A stretch of 64,000 nt of DNA. It comes from Halochromatium roseum. Its GTDB lineage: Bacteria > Pseudomonadota > Gammaproteobacteria > Chromatiales > Chromatiaceae. Shown here one piece after another: positions 17,714-26,536 of this stretch (its first letter is position 1; each line of letters starts with the position of its first letter). The DNA is taken from the NCBI RefSeq assembly GCF_016653315.1, contig NZ_NHSH01000049.1:62001-126000 (forward strand), read 5' to 3'. A model generated the notes under the pieces. The model saw only the letters and a list, made by a program, of their open reading frames with translations, did no database searches and was not told where the DNA came from. Made by a program: the position numbers and the translations under genes.

Positions 17714-18999
17714 CCGATGTCGCGCCGATAGAAGGCATCCTCGAATTGAATCCGCTCGGCCAGCGCATAAGCCTTGGCCGCAGCCGCGCCAACATTAGCG
17801 CCGAGTGCCGTAACACAGAGCACGCGGCCGCCGTTGGTGAGCGTTTGCTCGCCATCGCGCTTGGTCCCGGCATGAAAGACTTTGGCCGCGCTTGCGCTGT
17901 TTGTCTCGGCCTGATCCGCGTCGGCGAGCACGGTCTCGAGTCCACTGATCGGATGGCCTTTGGCATAGTCGCCCGGATACCCGCCCGCGGCCATCACCAC
18001 TCCAAGCGCGGCCTGATCGCACCACTGGGCTTCGACCTCAGCCAGCCGACCCTCGGTTGCGGCCAGGCACAGCTCGAGCAGGTCGCTCTCTAGGCGCATC
18101 AAGATCGGCTGTGTCTCGGGGTCGCCAAGACGGCAGTTGTACTCGAGCACGCGCGGGGTGCCATCGGCGCCGATCATCAGCCCGGCGTAGAGGAACCCAA
18201 CGTAGGGCAGGCCCTCAGCACGCAGCCCGGCCACCGTCGGCTCGATTACCTCACGCATGATCCGCTGCTCCAGCTCGGGCGTGACGATCGGTGCTGGCGA
18301 GTAGGCCCCCATGCCGCCGGTGTTTGGGCCGCGATCACCCTCATCGCGCGCCTTGTGATCCTGCGAGGTCGCCAGTGGCAGCACCTGCTCGCCACTCACC
18401 AGCACGATGAAGCTGACCTCTTCGCCGAGCAGTTTGTCCTCGATGACGACGCGGTGGCCGGCGCTGCCGAATTGCCCCTGACCGAGCATTGCCTCGACGG
18501 CGGCGCGCGCCTGATCCAAGGTCTCAGCTACTACCACGCCCTTACCGGCGGCCAGACCGTCGGCCTTGACCACGACCGGCGCCCCAACTTGGTCCAGATA
18601 GGCTAGCGCCTGCTCGCGATCGCTGAAGGTCCGATAGGCCGCGGTGGGGATGCCGTGGCGCTGCATGAAGGCCTTGGCGAAGTCTTTCGAGCCCTCGAGT
18701 TGCGCGGCGCGTTGTGAAGGACCGCAACAAGGCAGGCCGGCCGCGACCAGCGCATCGCTCACGCCAGCGACAAGAGGCGCCTCGGGGCCGATGATGCAGA
18801 GTTCGATCTGATGATCCTTGGCAAACGCGATCAGACCGGCGGCGTCAGTCGGGTCTAGGTCGACATTCTCGACCCCAGCCTCAGTGGCGGTGCCGCCATT
18901 GCCAGGGGCGACGAAGACCCGGGAGGCCTTTGGCGATTGGGCGATCTTCCAGGCCAGGGCATGCTCGCGGCCGCCGGAGCCAATGATAAGAATATTCAT
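17680..18999 (-). CDS. purD: Phosphoribosylamine-glycine ligase
   Basis: 439 residues from the ATG at 18999 (MNILIIGSGGREHALAWK), the canonical PurD N-terminus. An ATP-grasp domain follows, with PVVVKADGLAAGKGVVVAE and the acidic RVLEYNCRLGDPETQ metal site. It catalyses the second step of purine biosynthesis: 5-phosphoribosylamine plus glycine plus ATP to GAR. A reading frame upstream of 18999 has no family homology. purH, often adjacent in gammaproteobacteria, is not present. It runs convergently into amgK with a 34-nt 3' overlap. Confidence 0.97.
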   Translation of the reverse strand: MNILIIGSGGREHALAWKIAQSPKASRVFVAPGNGGTATEAGVENVDLDPTDAAGLIAFAKDHQIELCIIGPEAPLVAGVSDALVAAGLPCCGPSQRAAQLEGSKDFAKAFMQRHGIPTAAYRTFSDREQALAYLDQVGAPVVVKADGLAAGKGVVVAETLDQARAAVEAMLGQGQFGSAGHRVVIEDKLLGEEVSFIVLVSGEQVLPLATSQDHKARDEGDRGPNTGGMGAYSPAPIVTPELEQRIMREVIEPTVAGLRAEGLPYVGFLYAGLMIGADGTPRVLEYNCRLGDPETQPILMRLESDLLELCLAATEGRLAEVEAQWCDQAALGVVMAAGGYPGDYAKGHPISGLETVLADADQAETNSASAAKVFHAGTKRDGEQTLTNGGRVLCVTALGANVGAAAAKAYALAERIQFEDAFYRRDIGYRALKRGTTR

Positions 19000-19259
19000 G
19001 AGATGTTCTACCGAATCAGGATTGCTGTCCGAGGATGGCTGACCGAGGATGGCTGCCACGAATGCGTGGGAGCCGCTCGCCGCCATCAGGCCTAACGCAG
19101 ATGACGCGGCGTCCCCAGGATAAAGAATCGTTTGAGATTCAGGTTAAGGCTGGCGAGCTGGCGCGAGCGCTCTGTGACGCAAGCGGCGTTTGCCAAATCA
19201 GCGCAACGACTTCCACAGCCAGCATGATACCGACGCCAGGTTGAGACGGCATCGCTGGT

Positions 19260-19343
19260 TGTCGAGACGGCTGTCGAGACGGCTGTCGAGACGGCTGTCG
19301 AGACGGCTGTCGAGACGGCTGTCGAGACGGCTGTCGAGAAGGT
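19260..19343. repeat. 12-bp tandem repeat (TGTCGAGACGGC x6 plus degenerate copy)
   Basis: Six consecutive TGTCGAGACGGC units (19260-19331) and a diverged seventh, in the purD-manC gap. Translated in one reverse frame it gives Ser-Thr-Ala-Val repeats, but that frame has no start context or homology and I treat it as non-coding. The rest of 19000-19640 holds the inverted-repeat element and a second tandem array; no gene was seen. Confidence 0.9.
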
Positions 19344-19458
19344 TATCGACCAAGCTTGCCGTGAGCCATCGGAATCAGGCCATGAGCCATCGGAATCAGT
19401 CAGTATATACTGCCATCGCTCAACCAAATTAACCGTACTGAGTAATCGCACTAAGAAA

Positions 19459-19526
19459 CTGTCCATCAACTTCTTCCCGCTTTGAGGATCCATGGTGGGC
19501 GATGATCGGGAAGTAGAAAATGGTCA
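19459..19526 (+). mobile_element. MITE-like element, copy 1 (approximately 21-bp terminal inverted repeats)
   Basis: 68 bp running from CTGTCCATCAACTTCTTCCCG to CGGGAAGTAGAAAATGGTCAG; the ends are imperfect inverted repeats (about 17 of 21 matching in the cleaner copy). The same sequence occurs reverse-complemented at 22557-22625. No transposase is encoded, so a non-autonomous element or IS remnant is most likely. Flanking ACTAAG/CACTAAG motifs may be target-site related. Confidence 0.75.
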
Positions 19527-19529
19527 GCC

Positions 19530-19574
19530 ACTAAGTCACTACACTAGGTCACTACACTAGGTCACTACACTAAG
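19530..19574. repeat. 13-bp tandem repeat (AGGTCACTACACT x3)
   Basis: GTCACTACACTAG recurs with a 13-bp period at 19535, 19548 and 19561, immediately next to the MITE-like element and about 70 bp before the manC start. Confidence 0.85.
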
Positions 19575-19641
19575 CCCTGCGCTGACTCGGGACAGAGTCG
19601 AGAGACGCGGACGCCCCATCGATTGCTTTAGAGGAAACGTC

Positions 19642-21129
19642 ATGCACTTGCAGCCTGTGATTTTATCCGGAGGCTCCGGCACCCGGCTCTGGCCGCTCTC
19701 CCGCGAGGCCTATCCGAAACAGTTCCTGCCCCTGACCGGCAGCAAGACCATGCTGCAGGATACCGCGTTGCGGCTCGACGGGCTGGTGGATGAACATCCG
19801 CGTCTGGGCCTCCTGCTGCGCGACCCGATCATCGTCTGCAACGAGGCGCATCGGTTCCTGGTTGCCGAGCAATTTCGGCTGCTCGGGCGCTCGCCGGCGG
19901 CGATCCTGCTCGAGCCATTCGGTCGCAATACCGCACCGGCGCTGACGCTGGCCGCGCTCGCGGCGGCTAGCGCAGATGATCCGATCTTACTCGTTGCGCC
20001 AGCCGATCATGCTATCGCGAATGGCGAAGCCTTCCGCAGCGCGGTCGCCGATGGCGCGGCGCTGGCCGAGCAGGGCGCCGTGATCACCTTCGGTATCGTG
20101 CCTGCTAAGCCAGAGACCGGCTACGGCTACATCCAGCAGGGCGAGAAGCATGCCGACGCCGCGCTGAATGGCGCCGCGTATCGGTTGCATGCCTTCGTCG
20201 AAAAACCCGATCGCGAGACCGCCGAGCGCTACCTGGCGAGCGGCGAATACCTCTGGAACAGTGGCATCTTCATGCTCCGCGCCTCGGTCTGGCTGAACCT
20301 CATCCGGCGCTTCCGCCCCGAGATCGCCGAGGCCTGTGAATTGGCGATGGAAGCGGGTCGGGCTGACGGCGAGTTCCGCCGGCTTGAGACCGCGGCGTTC
20401 AAGGCCTGCCCGAGCGATTCGATCGATTACGCGGTCATGGAACGACTCTCGCAGGCCGATGCCGCGCCCGAGCATCCGGCCATCGTTCTGCCGCTCGATG
20501 CTGGTTGGTCCGACGTCGGCGCCTGGTCTGCGCTCTGGGAGGTGCGCGAGCAGGATGGCGAGGGTAACGTGCTCGATGGCGATGCCTTCGTGCACGAGTC
20601 GCACAACAATCTGCTGATTGCCCAGAGCCGAATGCTCGCTGCGGTTGGGGTCGATAACCTGATCGTGGTCGAGACTCCAGACGCGGTCTTGGTCGTCGAT
20701 CGCGAGCGCGCGCAGGACGTGAAGGCCGTGACCAAGTTCTTGAGCGATTCGCAGCGCAATGAGCACCGCCATCATCAGCGCGTGCACCGCCCCTGGGGCG
20801 CGTTCGAGTCGATCACCATGGGCGGTCGCTACCAGGTCAAGCGCTTGACGGTGAAGCCCGGTGAAGCGCTCTCGAAGCAGATGCATCATCATCGGGCCGA
20901 GCACTGGGTCGTGGTTTCGGGGACGGCGAAGGTGACCAACGATGACAAGACCTTCCTCCTGACCGAGAACCAATCGACCTATATCCCGGTGGGTGCCACC
21001 CATCGGCTGGAAAATCCTGGCACCATCCCGCTTGAGATCATCGAAGTGCAATCCGGCAGCTACCTCGGCGAGGACGACATCGTGCGTTTTGACGATCTCT
21101 ACGATCGCGGCGGCGACAGCGGCTGTTGA
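19642..21129 (+). CDS. manC: Bifunctional mannose-1-phosphate guanylyltransferase / mannose-6-phosphate isomerase
   Basis: 495 residues. The nucleotidyltransferase domain (1-350) starts QPVILSGGSGTRLWPLSREA and contains PKQFLPL and FVEKP. The type II PMI cupin domain (about 360-485) contains HRPWGAFESI, a QMHHHRAEHWVVVSG metal site and the TYIPVGATHRLENPG element. The protein makes GDP-mannose for capsule, exopolysaccharide or LPS. GAGGAAAC just before the ATG supports the start. It stands alone without other sugar-nucleotide genes, between the two copies of the inverted-repeat element. Confidence 0.95.
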   Translation: MHLQPVILSGGSGTRLWPLSREAYPKQFLPLTGSKTMLQDTALRLDGLVDEHPRLGLLLRDPIIVCNEAHRFLVAEQFRLLGRSPAAILLEPFGRNTAPALTLAALAAASADDPILLVAPADHAIANGEAFRSAVADGAALAEQGAVITFGIVPAKPETGYGYIQQGEKHADAALNGAAYRLHAFVEKPDRETAERYLASGEYLWNSGIFMLRASVWLNLIRRFRPEIAEACELAMEAGRADGEFRRLETAAFKACPSDSIDYAVMERLSQADAAPEHPAIVLPLDAGWSDVGAWSALWEVREQDGEGNVLDGDAFVHESHNNLLIAQSRMLAAVGVDNLIVVETPDAVLVVDRERAQDVKAVTKFLSDSQRNEHRHHQRVHRPWGAFESITMGGRYQVKRLTVKPGEALSKQMHHHRAEHWVVVSGTAKVTNDDKTFLLTENQSTYIPVGATHRLENPGTIPLEIIEVQSGSYLGEDDIVRFDDLYDRGGDSGC

Positions 21130-21147
21130 GCGAGCGGCCGCGCTCGC
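21130..21147 (+). terminator. Hairpin directly after manC stop
   Basis: GCGAGCG-GCCG-CGCTCGC, a perfect 7-bp GC-rich stem with a 4-nt loop starting one base after the manC TGA. There is no T-tract, so it is a weak terminator candidate or an mRNA 3'-end stabiliser. Confidence 0.35.
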
Positions 21148-21207
21148 CACTGGCCGCGCCGGCTGGCTTCGGCTACTATCGGCGGCTTTTGCCAGCGGGG
21201 CACCAGC

Positions 21208-22299
21208 ATGGGTTTTAAATGCGGCATCGTCGGACTGCCCAACGTCGGCAAATCGACGCTGTTCAATGCGCTGACCAAATCGGGCATCGCCGCCGAGAAC
21301 TATCCGTTCTGCACCATCGATCCCAATGTCGGCGTGGTGCCATTGCCAGACGAACGGCTCGATGTGATTGCCGGCATTGCCAAATCGGCCAATGTGATCC
21401 CGACCACCATGCAGTTCGTCGACATCGCCGGGCTGGTGGCCGGGGCCTCCAAGGGCGAGGGGCTCGGCAACAAGTTCCTCGCCAACATCCGCGAGACCGA
21501 CGCCATCGCGCACGTGGTGCGCTGCTTCGAGAACGACGATGTGGTGCATGTCGCCGGGCGCGTCGATCCCATTGGCGATATCGAGGTGATCGATACCGAG
21601 TTGGCGCTGGCGGATATGGAGTCTGTTAGCAAGGCGCTGGATAAGGCGACCAAACAGTCCAAAACGGGTGATAAGAGCCAGCTCGCGCGCAAGCTGCTGC
21701 TCGAGCGGGTCAGCGCCCATCTCGATCAAGGATTGCCGGTCCGATCCATGGATCTCAGCGCTGATGAGCGTGCCGAATTGCGTGAGTTTTTTTTGCTGAC
21801 GTCCAAGCCAACCATGTACATCGCCAACGTCGCCGAGGATGGCTTCGACGACAACCCGCTGCTCGAACGCATCCGCGCGCATGCGGCGGCAGAGGGCGCT
21901 GTTGTGGTGCCAGTCTGTGCGGCCATTGAGGCCGATATCGTCGAGCTCGACGAGGCCGAGCGTGCTGAGTTCATGGCTGATCTTGGGTTGGAGGAGCCCG
22001 GCCTAAACCGAGTCGTCCGCGCCGGTTATCGGCTCCTGGGCCTCGAAACCTACTTTACCGCCGGCCCCAAGGAGGCGCGCGCCTGGACCATCCCAGCCGG
22101 CGCCACCGCACCCCAGGCCGCAGGCGTGATCCACAGCGATTTCGAGCGCGGCTTCATCCGCGCCGAGGTCATCGCCTATGATGACTTCGTCGCTTGCAAG
22201 GGCGAGCAGGGCGCCAAGGAGGTCGGCAAGCTTCGCAGCGAGGGCAAGGAGTATATTGTGCAGGATGGCGACGTCGTCCACTTCCGTTTCAACGTCTAA
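21208..22299 (+). CDS. ychF: Universally conserved YchF/Ola1 ATPase
   Basis: 363 residues, full length. The N-terminus is [22 protein letters not shown] (P-loop GLPNVGKS), then [12 protein letters not shown], the G3 DIAGLV and the TGS domain at the end ([13 protein letters not shown]... [12 protein letters not shown]). YchF binds ATP rather than GTP, associates with ribosomes and affects oxidative-stress responses. It is often next to pth; that gene is not here. It is followed 80 nt later by tRNA-Met. Confidence 0.97.
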   Translation: MGFKCGIVGLPNVGKSTLFNALTKSGIAAENYPFCTIDPNVGVVPLPDERLDVIAGIAKSANVIPTTMQFVDIAGLVAGASKGEGLGNKFLANIRETDAIAHVVRCFENDDVVHVAGRVDPIGDIEVIDTELALADMESVSKALDKATKQSKTGDKSQLARKLLLERVSAHLDQGLPVRSMDLSADERAELREFFLLTSKPTMYIANVAEDGFDDNPLLERIRAHAAAEGAVVVPVCAAIEADIVELDEAERAEFMADLGLEEPGLNRVVRAGYRLLGLETYFTAGPKEARAWTIPAGATAPQAAGVIHSDFERGFIRAEVIAYDDFVACKGEQGAKEVGKLRSEGKEYIVQDGDVVHFRFNV

Positions 22300-22379
22300 G
22301 CTTCAACGGGTAAGCTGCAAAGGCTGCGCGCCGGACCTTGACCAATCTGTCATGCGCGGCTATGCTTAGCGGCTTGTTT

Positions 22380-22456
22380 GGCTACGTAGCTCAGTTGGTT
22401 AGAGCGCGGCACTCATAATGCCGATGTCGCTAGTTCGAATCTAGCCGTAGCCACCA
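22380..22456 (+). tRNA. tRNA-Met (CAT), elongator type
   Basis: 77-nt cloverleaf. The acceptor stem GGCTACG pairs with CGTAGCC (22446-22452); the anticodon stem CGGCA/TGCCG encloses CTCATAA with anticodon CAT at 22414-22416; TTCGAAT lies in the T-loop; A73 and an encoded CCA (22454-22456) finish it. Acceptor and D-arm match the E. coli elongator tRNA-Met rather than the initiator, which has a mismatched 1-72 pair. Confidence 0.97.
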
Positions 22457-22474
22457 TAAAATCAGATATAAATC

Positions 22475-22497
22475 AGCCGCTTCATTGCGGCTTTTTT
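22475..22497 (+). terminator. Rho-independent terminator after tRNA-Met
   Basis: AGCCGC (22475-22480), loop TTCATT, GCGGCT (22487-22492), then a run of six Ts. It is a textbook intrinsic terminator 19 nt after the tRNA CCA end. Confidence 0.9.
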
Positions 22498-22556
22498 GTG
22501 TCTGTTCGGTGGGCGATGCCGCCCCTCGATTGTAGAGCTTCGTCTGAGCTAAGTGA

Positions 22557-22625
22557 CTGTCCATTTTCTACTTCCCGATCATCGCCCAACAGTGGCCCTC
22601 AAATCGGGAAGAAGTTGATGGACAG
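22557..22625 (-). mobile_element. MITE-like element, copy 2 (inverted relative to copy 1)
   Basis: 69 bp from CTGTCCATTTTCTACTTCCCG to CGGGAAGAAGTTGATGGACAG. Its reverse complement matches 19459-19526 nearly base for base, with differences clustered in the centre. It sits between the tRNA terminator and the DUF502 gene, so it cannot be transcribed from the tRNA promoter. Confidence 0.75.
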
Positions 22626-22706
22626 TTTCTAAGTGTGCTGGTAGACAGCAACTATGAACGTCACAGACAGGATCAGCGCCGCACGCACGCCTTTTGGAGC
22701 CCTTCG

Positions 22707-23408
22707 ATGCAAGAGTCCTCGCTGCTGAGTCGACTACGAACCTGGTTTCTGCAAGGCATCGCCTTGCTCGCGCCGCTGATCATCACGCTGGCTTTATTGA
22801 TCTGGCTAGGGCGGTCGGTCGAGATCTTTGTTGGCGGTTTTCTTCGGCATCTGCTGCCAGACGCCTGGTATATCCCGGGGATGGGGTTGGTGGCGGGCTT
22901 GGTTTTGACATTGGCCGCTGGACTGCTCGCGAATCTGTTTCTGGTGCGCTGGCTGGTCGAGGTTGCGGAGCAGGTGCTGGATCGCATCCCACTGGTCAAG
23001 AGTCTGTTTCAGGGGTTGAAGGACATTGCCCGGTTCTTTGCGCGTACCGGTGACCAAGATCTGGGGCGACCGGTTGTCGTGACCCTGCCGGTTGGCGATG
23101 CCACGGTGCAGTTGGTCGGGTTCATGATGCAGGAGCATGCTGACCTGCCGTTTGCTGATGTCGACACCGAGACTAAGCAACAGAATCTCGTGGCGGTCTA
23201 CTTGCCGATGAGTTACCAGGTCGGCGGCTATACGCTCTATCTAGAGCGCAGTCGGGTGCGGCCGCTTGCCGTGGGTGCGGAGCAGGCGTTGCGCTCGGTG
23301 ATTACGGGCGGCGCGCTCAATGAGGAGGGCGGCAGCAATGGCCACCAGAGTCGGGTTACGGCGATCGGTGGCCGTCGACGAGCTGGCGAGCAGCGGAAGC
23401 AGCGTTAA
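22707..23408 (+). CDS. DUF502 family inner-membrane protein
   Basis: 233 residues from the ATG at 22707, preceded by TTTTGGAGC. Two transmembrane segments (about GIALLAPLIITLALLIWLG and GMGLVAGLVLTLAAGLLANL) are followed by a soluble domain with the family-typical IPLVKSLFQGLKDIARFF and PVVVTLP elements. The function of DUF502 proteins is unknown; many sit beside aspartyl-tRNA synthetase genes, which is not the case here. A longer frame starts at 22635 inside the repeat element's flank and lacks a ribosome site. The C-terminus is Gly/Arg-rich. Confidence 0.85.
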   Translation: MQESSLLSRLRTWFLQGIALLAPLIITLALLIWLGRSVEIFVGGFLRHLLPDAWYIPGMGLVAGLVLTLAAGLLANLFLVRWLVEVAEQVLDRIPLVKSLFQGLKDIARFFARTGDQDLGRPVVVTLPVGDATVQLVGFMMQEHADLPFADVDTETKQQNLVAVYLPMSYQVGGYTLYLERSRVRPLAVGAEQALRSVITGGALNEEGGSNGHQSRVTAIGGRRRAGEQRKQR

Positions 23409-23479
23409 TGGATCATCCTGAGGCCGCAGCCCGGTGAAATTGGTTTCTTCGCGCTCGGCGCAGTCACTTGGCACCTGGG

Positions 23480-24763
23480 TTAGGCATCAGACGAGACCAG
23501 CACGCGCGCCATGCCGGGTCCAAGCCAGAACTCGAACGGGGCCGGCAGCTCGGCCATCGGCCAGTCTGGCGAGAGATCGCGGATCGGCCCGGGTGACTGG
23601 ATCAGGTGGCGTAGGTCGTCGACGTAGAAGCGCTGCCGCGCCCAAGGGTCCTTGTTGATCACCAAGAGGGCCTGACCTGGACCTGCAGCCGCCTGCTTGC
23701 GCAGCACCAAGACCGCCGGGTCCGGGTGATCAAGCCGCTCGATGCGACCTTCGCCATCAAGCAGGGGTACCGCGTCCTTGATCGCGTTGACCTGGCGGAT
23801 GAAGTCGGTGAGATCGAGGTTCGGCGTCTCCCAATCGTCGGGCGTCGTCTCGACCACATCGAGCCGGCGGCGGAAGCCGAATTCAAAGCCGATCGGGATC
23901 ATCACGCCGCTTGCGAACAGTGCCGTGAACAGATAGCGCTGGCGCAGGGCGTCGGCATTCTGATGGAACTCCTCGAACATCCGCGGCGTGTCATGGCTCT
24001 CGGGAAAGCCGATCGAGGGCGCGATCTGCCGCGTCAGCTCATATTGATCGAGCAGCCAGTTGCCGTTGAAGTCCCACCACTTGGCGCTGTTGAAGATGGC
24101 GTCGAAGCCCGCCTCGGCGGTCTCGCGGGTCTGCTCCGGGCTGCAACCCAAGGTTTCGGCAACGAAGAGGGTATCCGGATGGCGCTCGCGAATCTGGGTG
24201 ATCAGCTGCTCCCAGAGCGCGGCTGGGAGCTGGTAGGCCGCATCGCAGCGAAAGCCGCGGAAGCCGAGCCCGATCAGATGCTCGACCAGACGCACGCAAT
24301 AGGCGAGGAAGCCGTCGGGATCATCGGCCTGCTGCAGCGCGCGCTGATGATCGAACTGTGCCAGATCACGCCAGACCACCTTGTTGCCGTTGGCCTCGAC
24401 GCAAAACGGATGCGCGATGCGGTTGTTGTGGCGCAGGAACCAGTCGGGATGCTCGGTCACTAAGGGGCTGTCTTCAGCGCAATGGTTGATGACCAGGTCG
24501 ATCATTAGCGACAGCCCCTGCTCGCCGGCGATCTCGGCCATGGCTTGCACCTGGGCGTCTGGCTCCAGCTTGGAGTCGGGGGAGAGTAGGGTCTGGTTGA
24601 TCGCGAAATAGTCGGCGATCGAGTACAGGCTGCCGGAGCGTCCGAGCTGTTGGATCGGGTTGACGAAGATCCAGTCGAAGCCCATCGCGGCGGCACGCTC
24701 CAGGTGCGGCGTCCAGCGGTCGAACGGGCCGGCGAGCAGCGGAAACAGGTTGTACAGTTTCAT
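23480..24763 (-). CDS. GH13 alpha-amylase-family glycosidase or maltosyltransferase-like enzyme
   Basis: 427 residues. All three GH13 catalytic acids can be placed: nucleophile D174 (GFRGFRCDAAY), acid/base E203 (TLFVAETLG) and transition-state D258 (GFPESHDTPR). The N-terminus (MKLYNLFPLLAGPFDRW...) enters the barrel directly with no carbohydrate-binding domain or signal peptide, so it is cytoplasmic. The shape recalls the catalytic part of GlgE-type maltosyltransferases, but specificity cannot be assigned. glgA and glgB are 11 kb away. Its start overlaps the upstream lipoprotein stop by 4 nt (ATGA), so the two are coupled. Confidence 0.85.
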   Translation of the reverse strand: MKLYNLFPLLAGPFDRWTPHLERAAAMGFDWIFVNPIQQLGRSGSLYSIADYFAINQTLLSPDSKLEPDAQVQAMAEIAGEQGLSLMIDLVINHCAEDSPLVTEHPDWFLRHNNRIAHPFCVEANGNKVVWRDLAQFDHQRALQQADDPDGFLAYCVRLVEHLIGLGFRGFRCDAAYQLPAALWEQLITQIRERHPDTLFVAETLGCSPEQTRETAEAGFDAIFNSAKWWDFNGNWLLDQYELTRQIAPSIGFPESHDTPRMFEEFHQNADALRQRYLFTALFASGVMIPIGFEFGFRRRLDVVETTPDDWETPNLDLTDFIRQVNAIKDAVPLLDGEGRIERLDHPDPAVLVLRKQAAAGPGQALLVINKDPWARQRFYVDDLRHLIQSPGPIRDLSPDWPMAELPAPFEFWLGPGMARVLVSSDA

Positions 24764-24966
24764 TCGGCGTTTTGCTCTTGTGCTTGCTCTCGTGCTTGCT
24801 CTCGTTCTTTCGACGAGCGGACTTGTTGATAGCTCTGCTCGAATTCCGCAGCGCCTTGCTCCACGGCGTTGACGGCCTTGCCCGTCGTCTTACCGGCCCA
24901 GGAGCAGGCACCCAGAGTGTTTGGTAGGATCACCAGGGTTAGAGCGTAGAAAACCGTTTTCTTCAT
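24760..24966 (-). CDS. Small lipoprotein (entericidin-like size)
   Basis: 68 residues. A short signal peptide ends in a lipobox (NTLGAC, Cys about 20), then a GKTTGKAVNAVEQ helix and a Glu/Gln/Arg-rich tail with near-repeats (REQAREQAQEQ). It should be lipid-anchored in the envelope. The size and AGKTTGKAVN-like segment resemble entericidin-type lipoproteins, but similarity is weak. It is the first gene of a coupled pair with the cytoplasmic GH13 enzyme, an unexpected partnership. Confidence 0.7.
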   Translation of the reverse strand: MKKTVFYALTLVILPNTLGACSWAGKTTGKAVNAVEQGAAEFEQSYQQVRSSKEREQAREQAQEQNAE

Positions 24967-25254
24967 AGAGCGCTGCCATAGCGGTTTCTGGTTTCAACAG
25001 GCGTCAGTATACCTGCGGAGCTGAGGTGGGCGCCTCAATGGGTTGTTTCTGCGCGCTCGGGCGTGCCACCGATGGCTCAGCTCTGACGATTCATCTTCCG
25101 ATGTGGCAAGCGGCCATGGGCGTTAGCATTTAGCTGCTGAGAGCAGCCTAGCTGCTAAGAGCCTAGCCGTTAACGTCCAGCAGGGATTCGCAAGCTGATA
25201 GACTGGACGCCATTAGCGAGATACAGATCCTGTTCAGGACGAGAGACAAGAGCC

Positions 25255-26379
25255 ATGCGCGCCCATTTCGATCCCAGTGGTACTGCCGACGGTCTGCTCG
25301 CCGCGCTGCATGCGCTAAACGCCGAGGCGGCCATTGGCGGCCTGATGGTGCTTGCCTGTGACGCCAACGGCTGGCAACCGGAACAGCTCGATCCGATCCT
25401 GCAGGCCTGCGAGATGCCCCTGTTCGGAGGGATTTTCCCGCAGGTCACGTACCAGAACCAGAACTACGAACGCGGCACCTTGTTGATTGCGTTTGGCGCC
25501 GTGCCCGAGATCGCCTGTGTGCATGGATTGAGCGACGCGGGGGCGGATTTCGACGAGCGGGTCGAACTCGCCACCGAGCACTGGCCCGAGCCGCCGGAGG
25601 TGACCACGATGCTGGTCTATGTCGATGGGCTGTCGAGCCGGATCAGCGCGCTGGTCGATGGTTTATTCACCAACTTCGGTCTGGAGAACAATTTCATCGG
25701 CGGTGGCGCGGGTTCGTTGAGCTTTCAACAAAAACCCTGCATCCTCACCAATGCCGGGCTGCTGGCCGATGTCGCCGTCCTGGCGCGCCTACCGATCCGC
25801 AGCCATCTCGGCGTCACGCATGGTTGGCAGCCGGTCAGCGAGCCGATGAAGGTCACTCGCTCTGAGGGCAATGTCGTCATGACCCTGGATTGGGAGCCCG
25901 CTTTTGATGTCTACAAGCGCATGGTGGAGGCACACAGCGGTCAGGTGATGCAGGCGGAGGCGTTCTTTTCGCTGGCGAAATCCTATCCCTTCGGCATGAC
26001 CAAATTGGATACTGAAATGGTGGTGCGCGATCCTCTGATGGTCGCCGACGGAAGCCATCTGGTGTGCGTCGGCGAAGTGCCTGAGGGGTCCTTTTTACGG
26101 CTGCTCAATGGGACGCCGGACAGTCTGATCGCCGCTGCGACCAAGGCGCGCGAGATGGCTCAGCCTGGGGGTGGCGGCGAGGAGTCGGCAAGCTATCTGT
26201 TCATCGATTGCATCTCGCGTGTGCTCTTCCTTGGTGAGCGCATCGCCGATGAGCTGAATGCGGTCGGGCAAGAGCGGCCCGTGAATGGAGCCTTTACCCT
26301 CGGCGAGATTGCCAATACTGGCGACGCTTTCCTCGAGTTCTATAATAAGACATCGGTGTTCAGCATCTTGTTCGACTAG
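25255..26379 (+). CDS. FIST-domain sensory protein
   Basis: 374 residues covering the FIST_N (about 1-210) and FIST_C (about 220-365) domains. Typical pieces are GGLMVLACDANGW, MPLFGGIFPQV, FIGGGAGSL and the C-terminal GAFTLGEIANTGDAFLEFYN, which matches the FIST_C ending. FIST proteins are predicted small-ligand (amino-acid-like) sensors that work with nearby kinases and cyclases. It begins a co-oriented cluster with a REC-GGDEF-EAL protein, a hybrid kinase and an EAL-HDOD protein, so it is likely the input for that pathway. No membrane segment is seen. The 24967-25254 gap upstream contains no gene. Confidence 0.87.
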   Translation: MRAHFDPSGTADGLLAALHALNAEAAIGGLMVLACDANGWQPEQLDPILQACEMPLFGGIFPQVTYQNQNYERGTLLIAFGAVPEIACVHGLSDAGADFDERVELATEHWPEPPEVTTMLVYVDGLSSRISALVDGLFTNFGLENNFIGGGAGSLSFQQKPCILTNAGLLADVAVLARLPIRSHLGVTHGWQPVSEPMKVTRSEGNVVMTLDWEPAFDVYKRMVEAHSGQVMQAEAFFSLAKSYPFGMTKLDTEMVVRDPLMVADGSHLVCVGEVPEGSFLRLLNGTPDSLIAAATKAREMAQPGGGGEESASYLFIDCISRVLFLGERIADELNAVGQERPVNGAFTLGEIANTGDAFLEFYNKTSVFSILFD

Positions 26380-26419
26380 GTGGGGTCGACCAGGTGGGGT
26401 CGACCAGGTAGGCTCGACG
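26378..26419. repeat. 14-bp tandem repeat (AGGTGGGGTCGACC x2 plus diverged copy)
   Basis: Two perfect AGGTGGGGTCGACC units and a third AGGTAGGCTCGACG, starting within the stop codon of the FIST gene. Confidence 0.85.
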
Positions 26420-26536
26420 AGAAGCCTTATGATGAGACGGCGTTGATTGGCACAGGCGCTGACAGAATCCTTGTTCATCGTCCTCTACCGCGTCGACAGC
26501 GATTCGGCATCTGGGCGGCATCCGCGGTAATGACTC

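Noticed and set aside
19092-19493. Reverse reading frame with Ser-Thr-Ala-Val repeats
   Set aside because: It is simply the translation of the 12-bp tandem repeat plus the inverted-repeat element; no ribosome site, no homology pattern.
19987-21882. 631-codon reverse frame across manC and ychF
   Set aside because: Antisense artefact spanning two clearly real genes.
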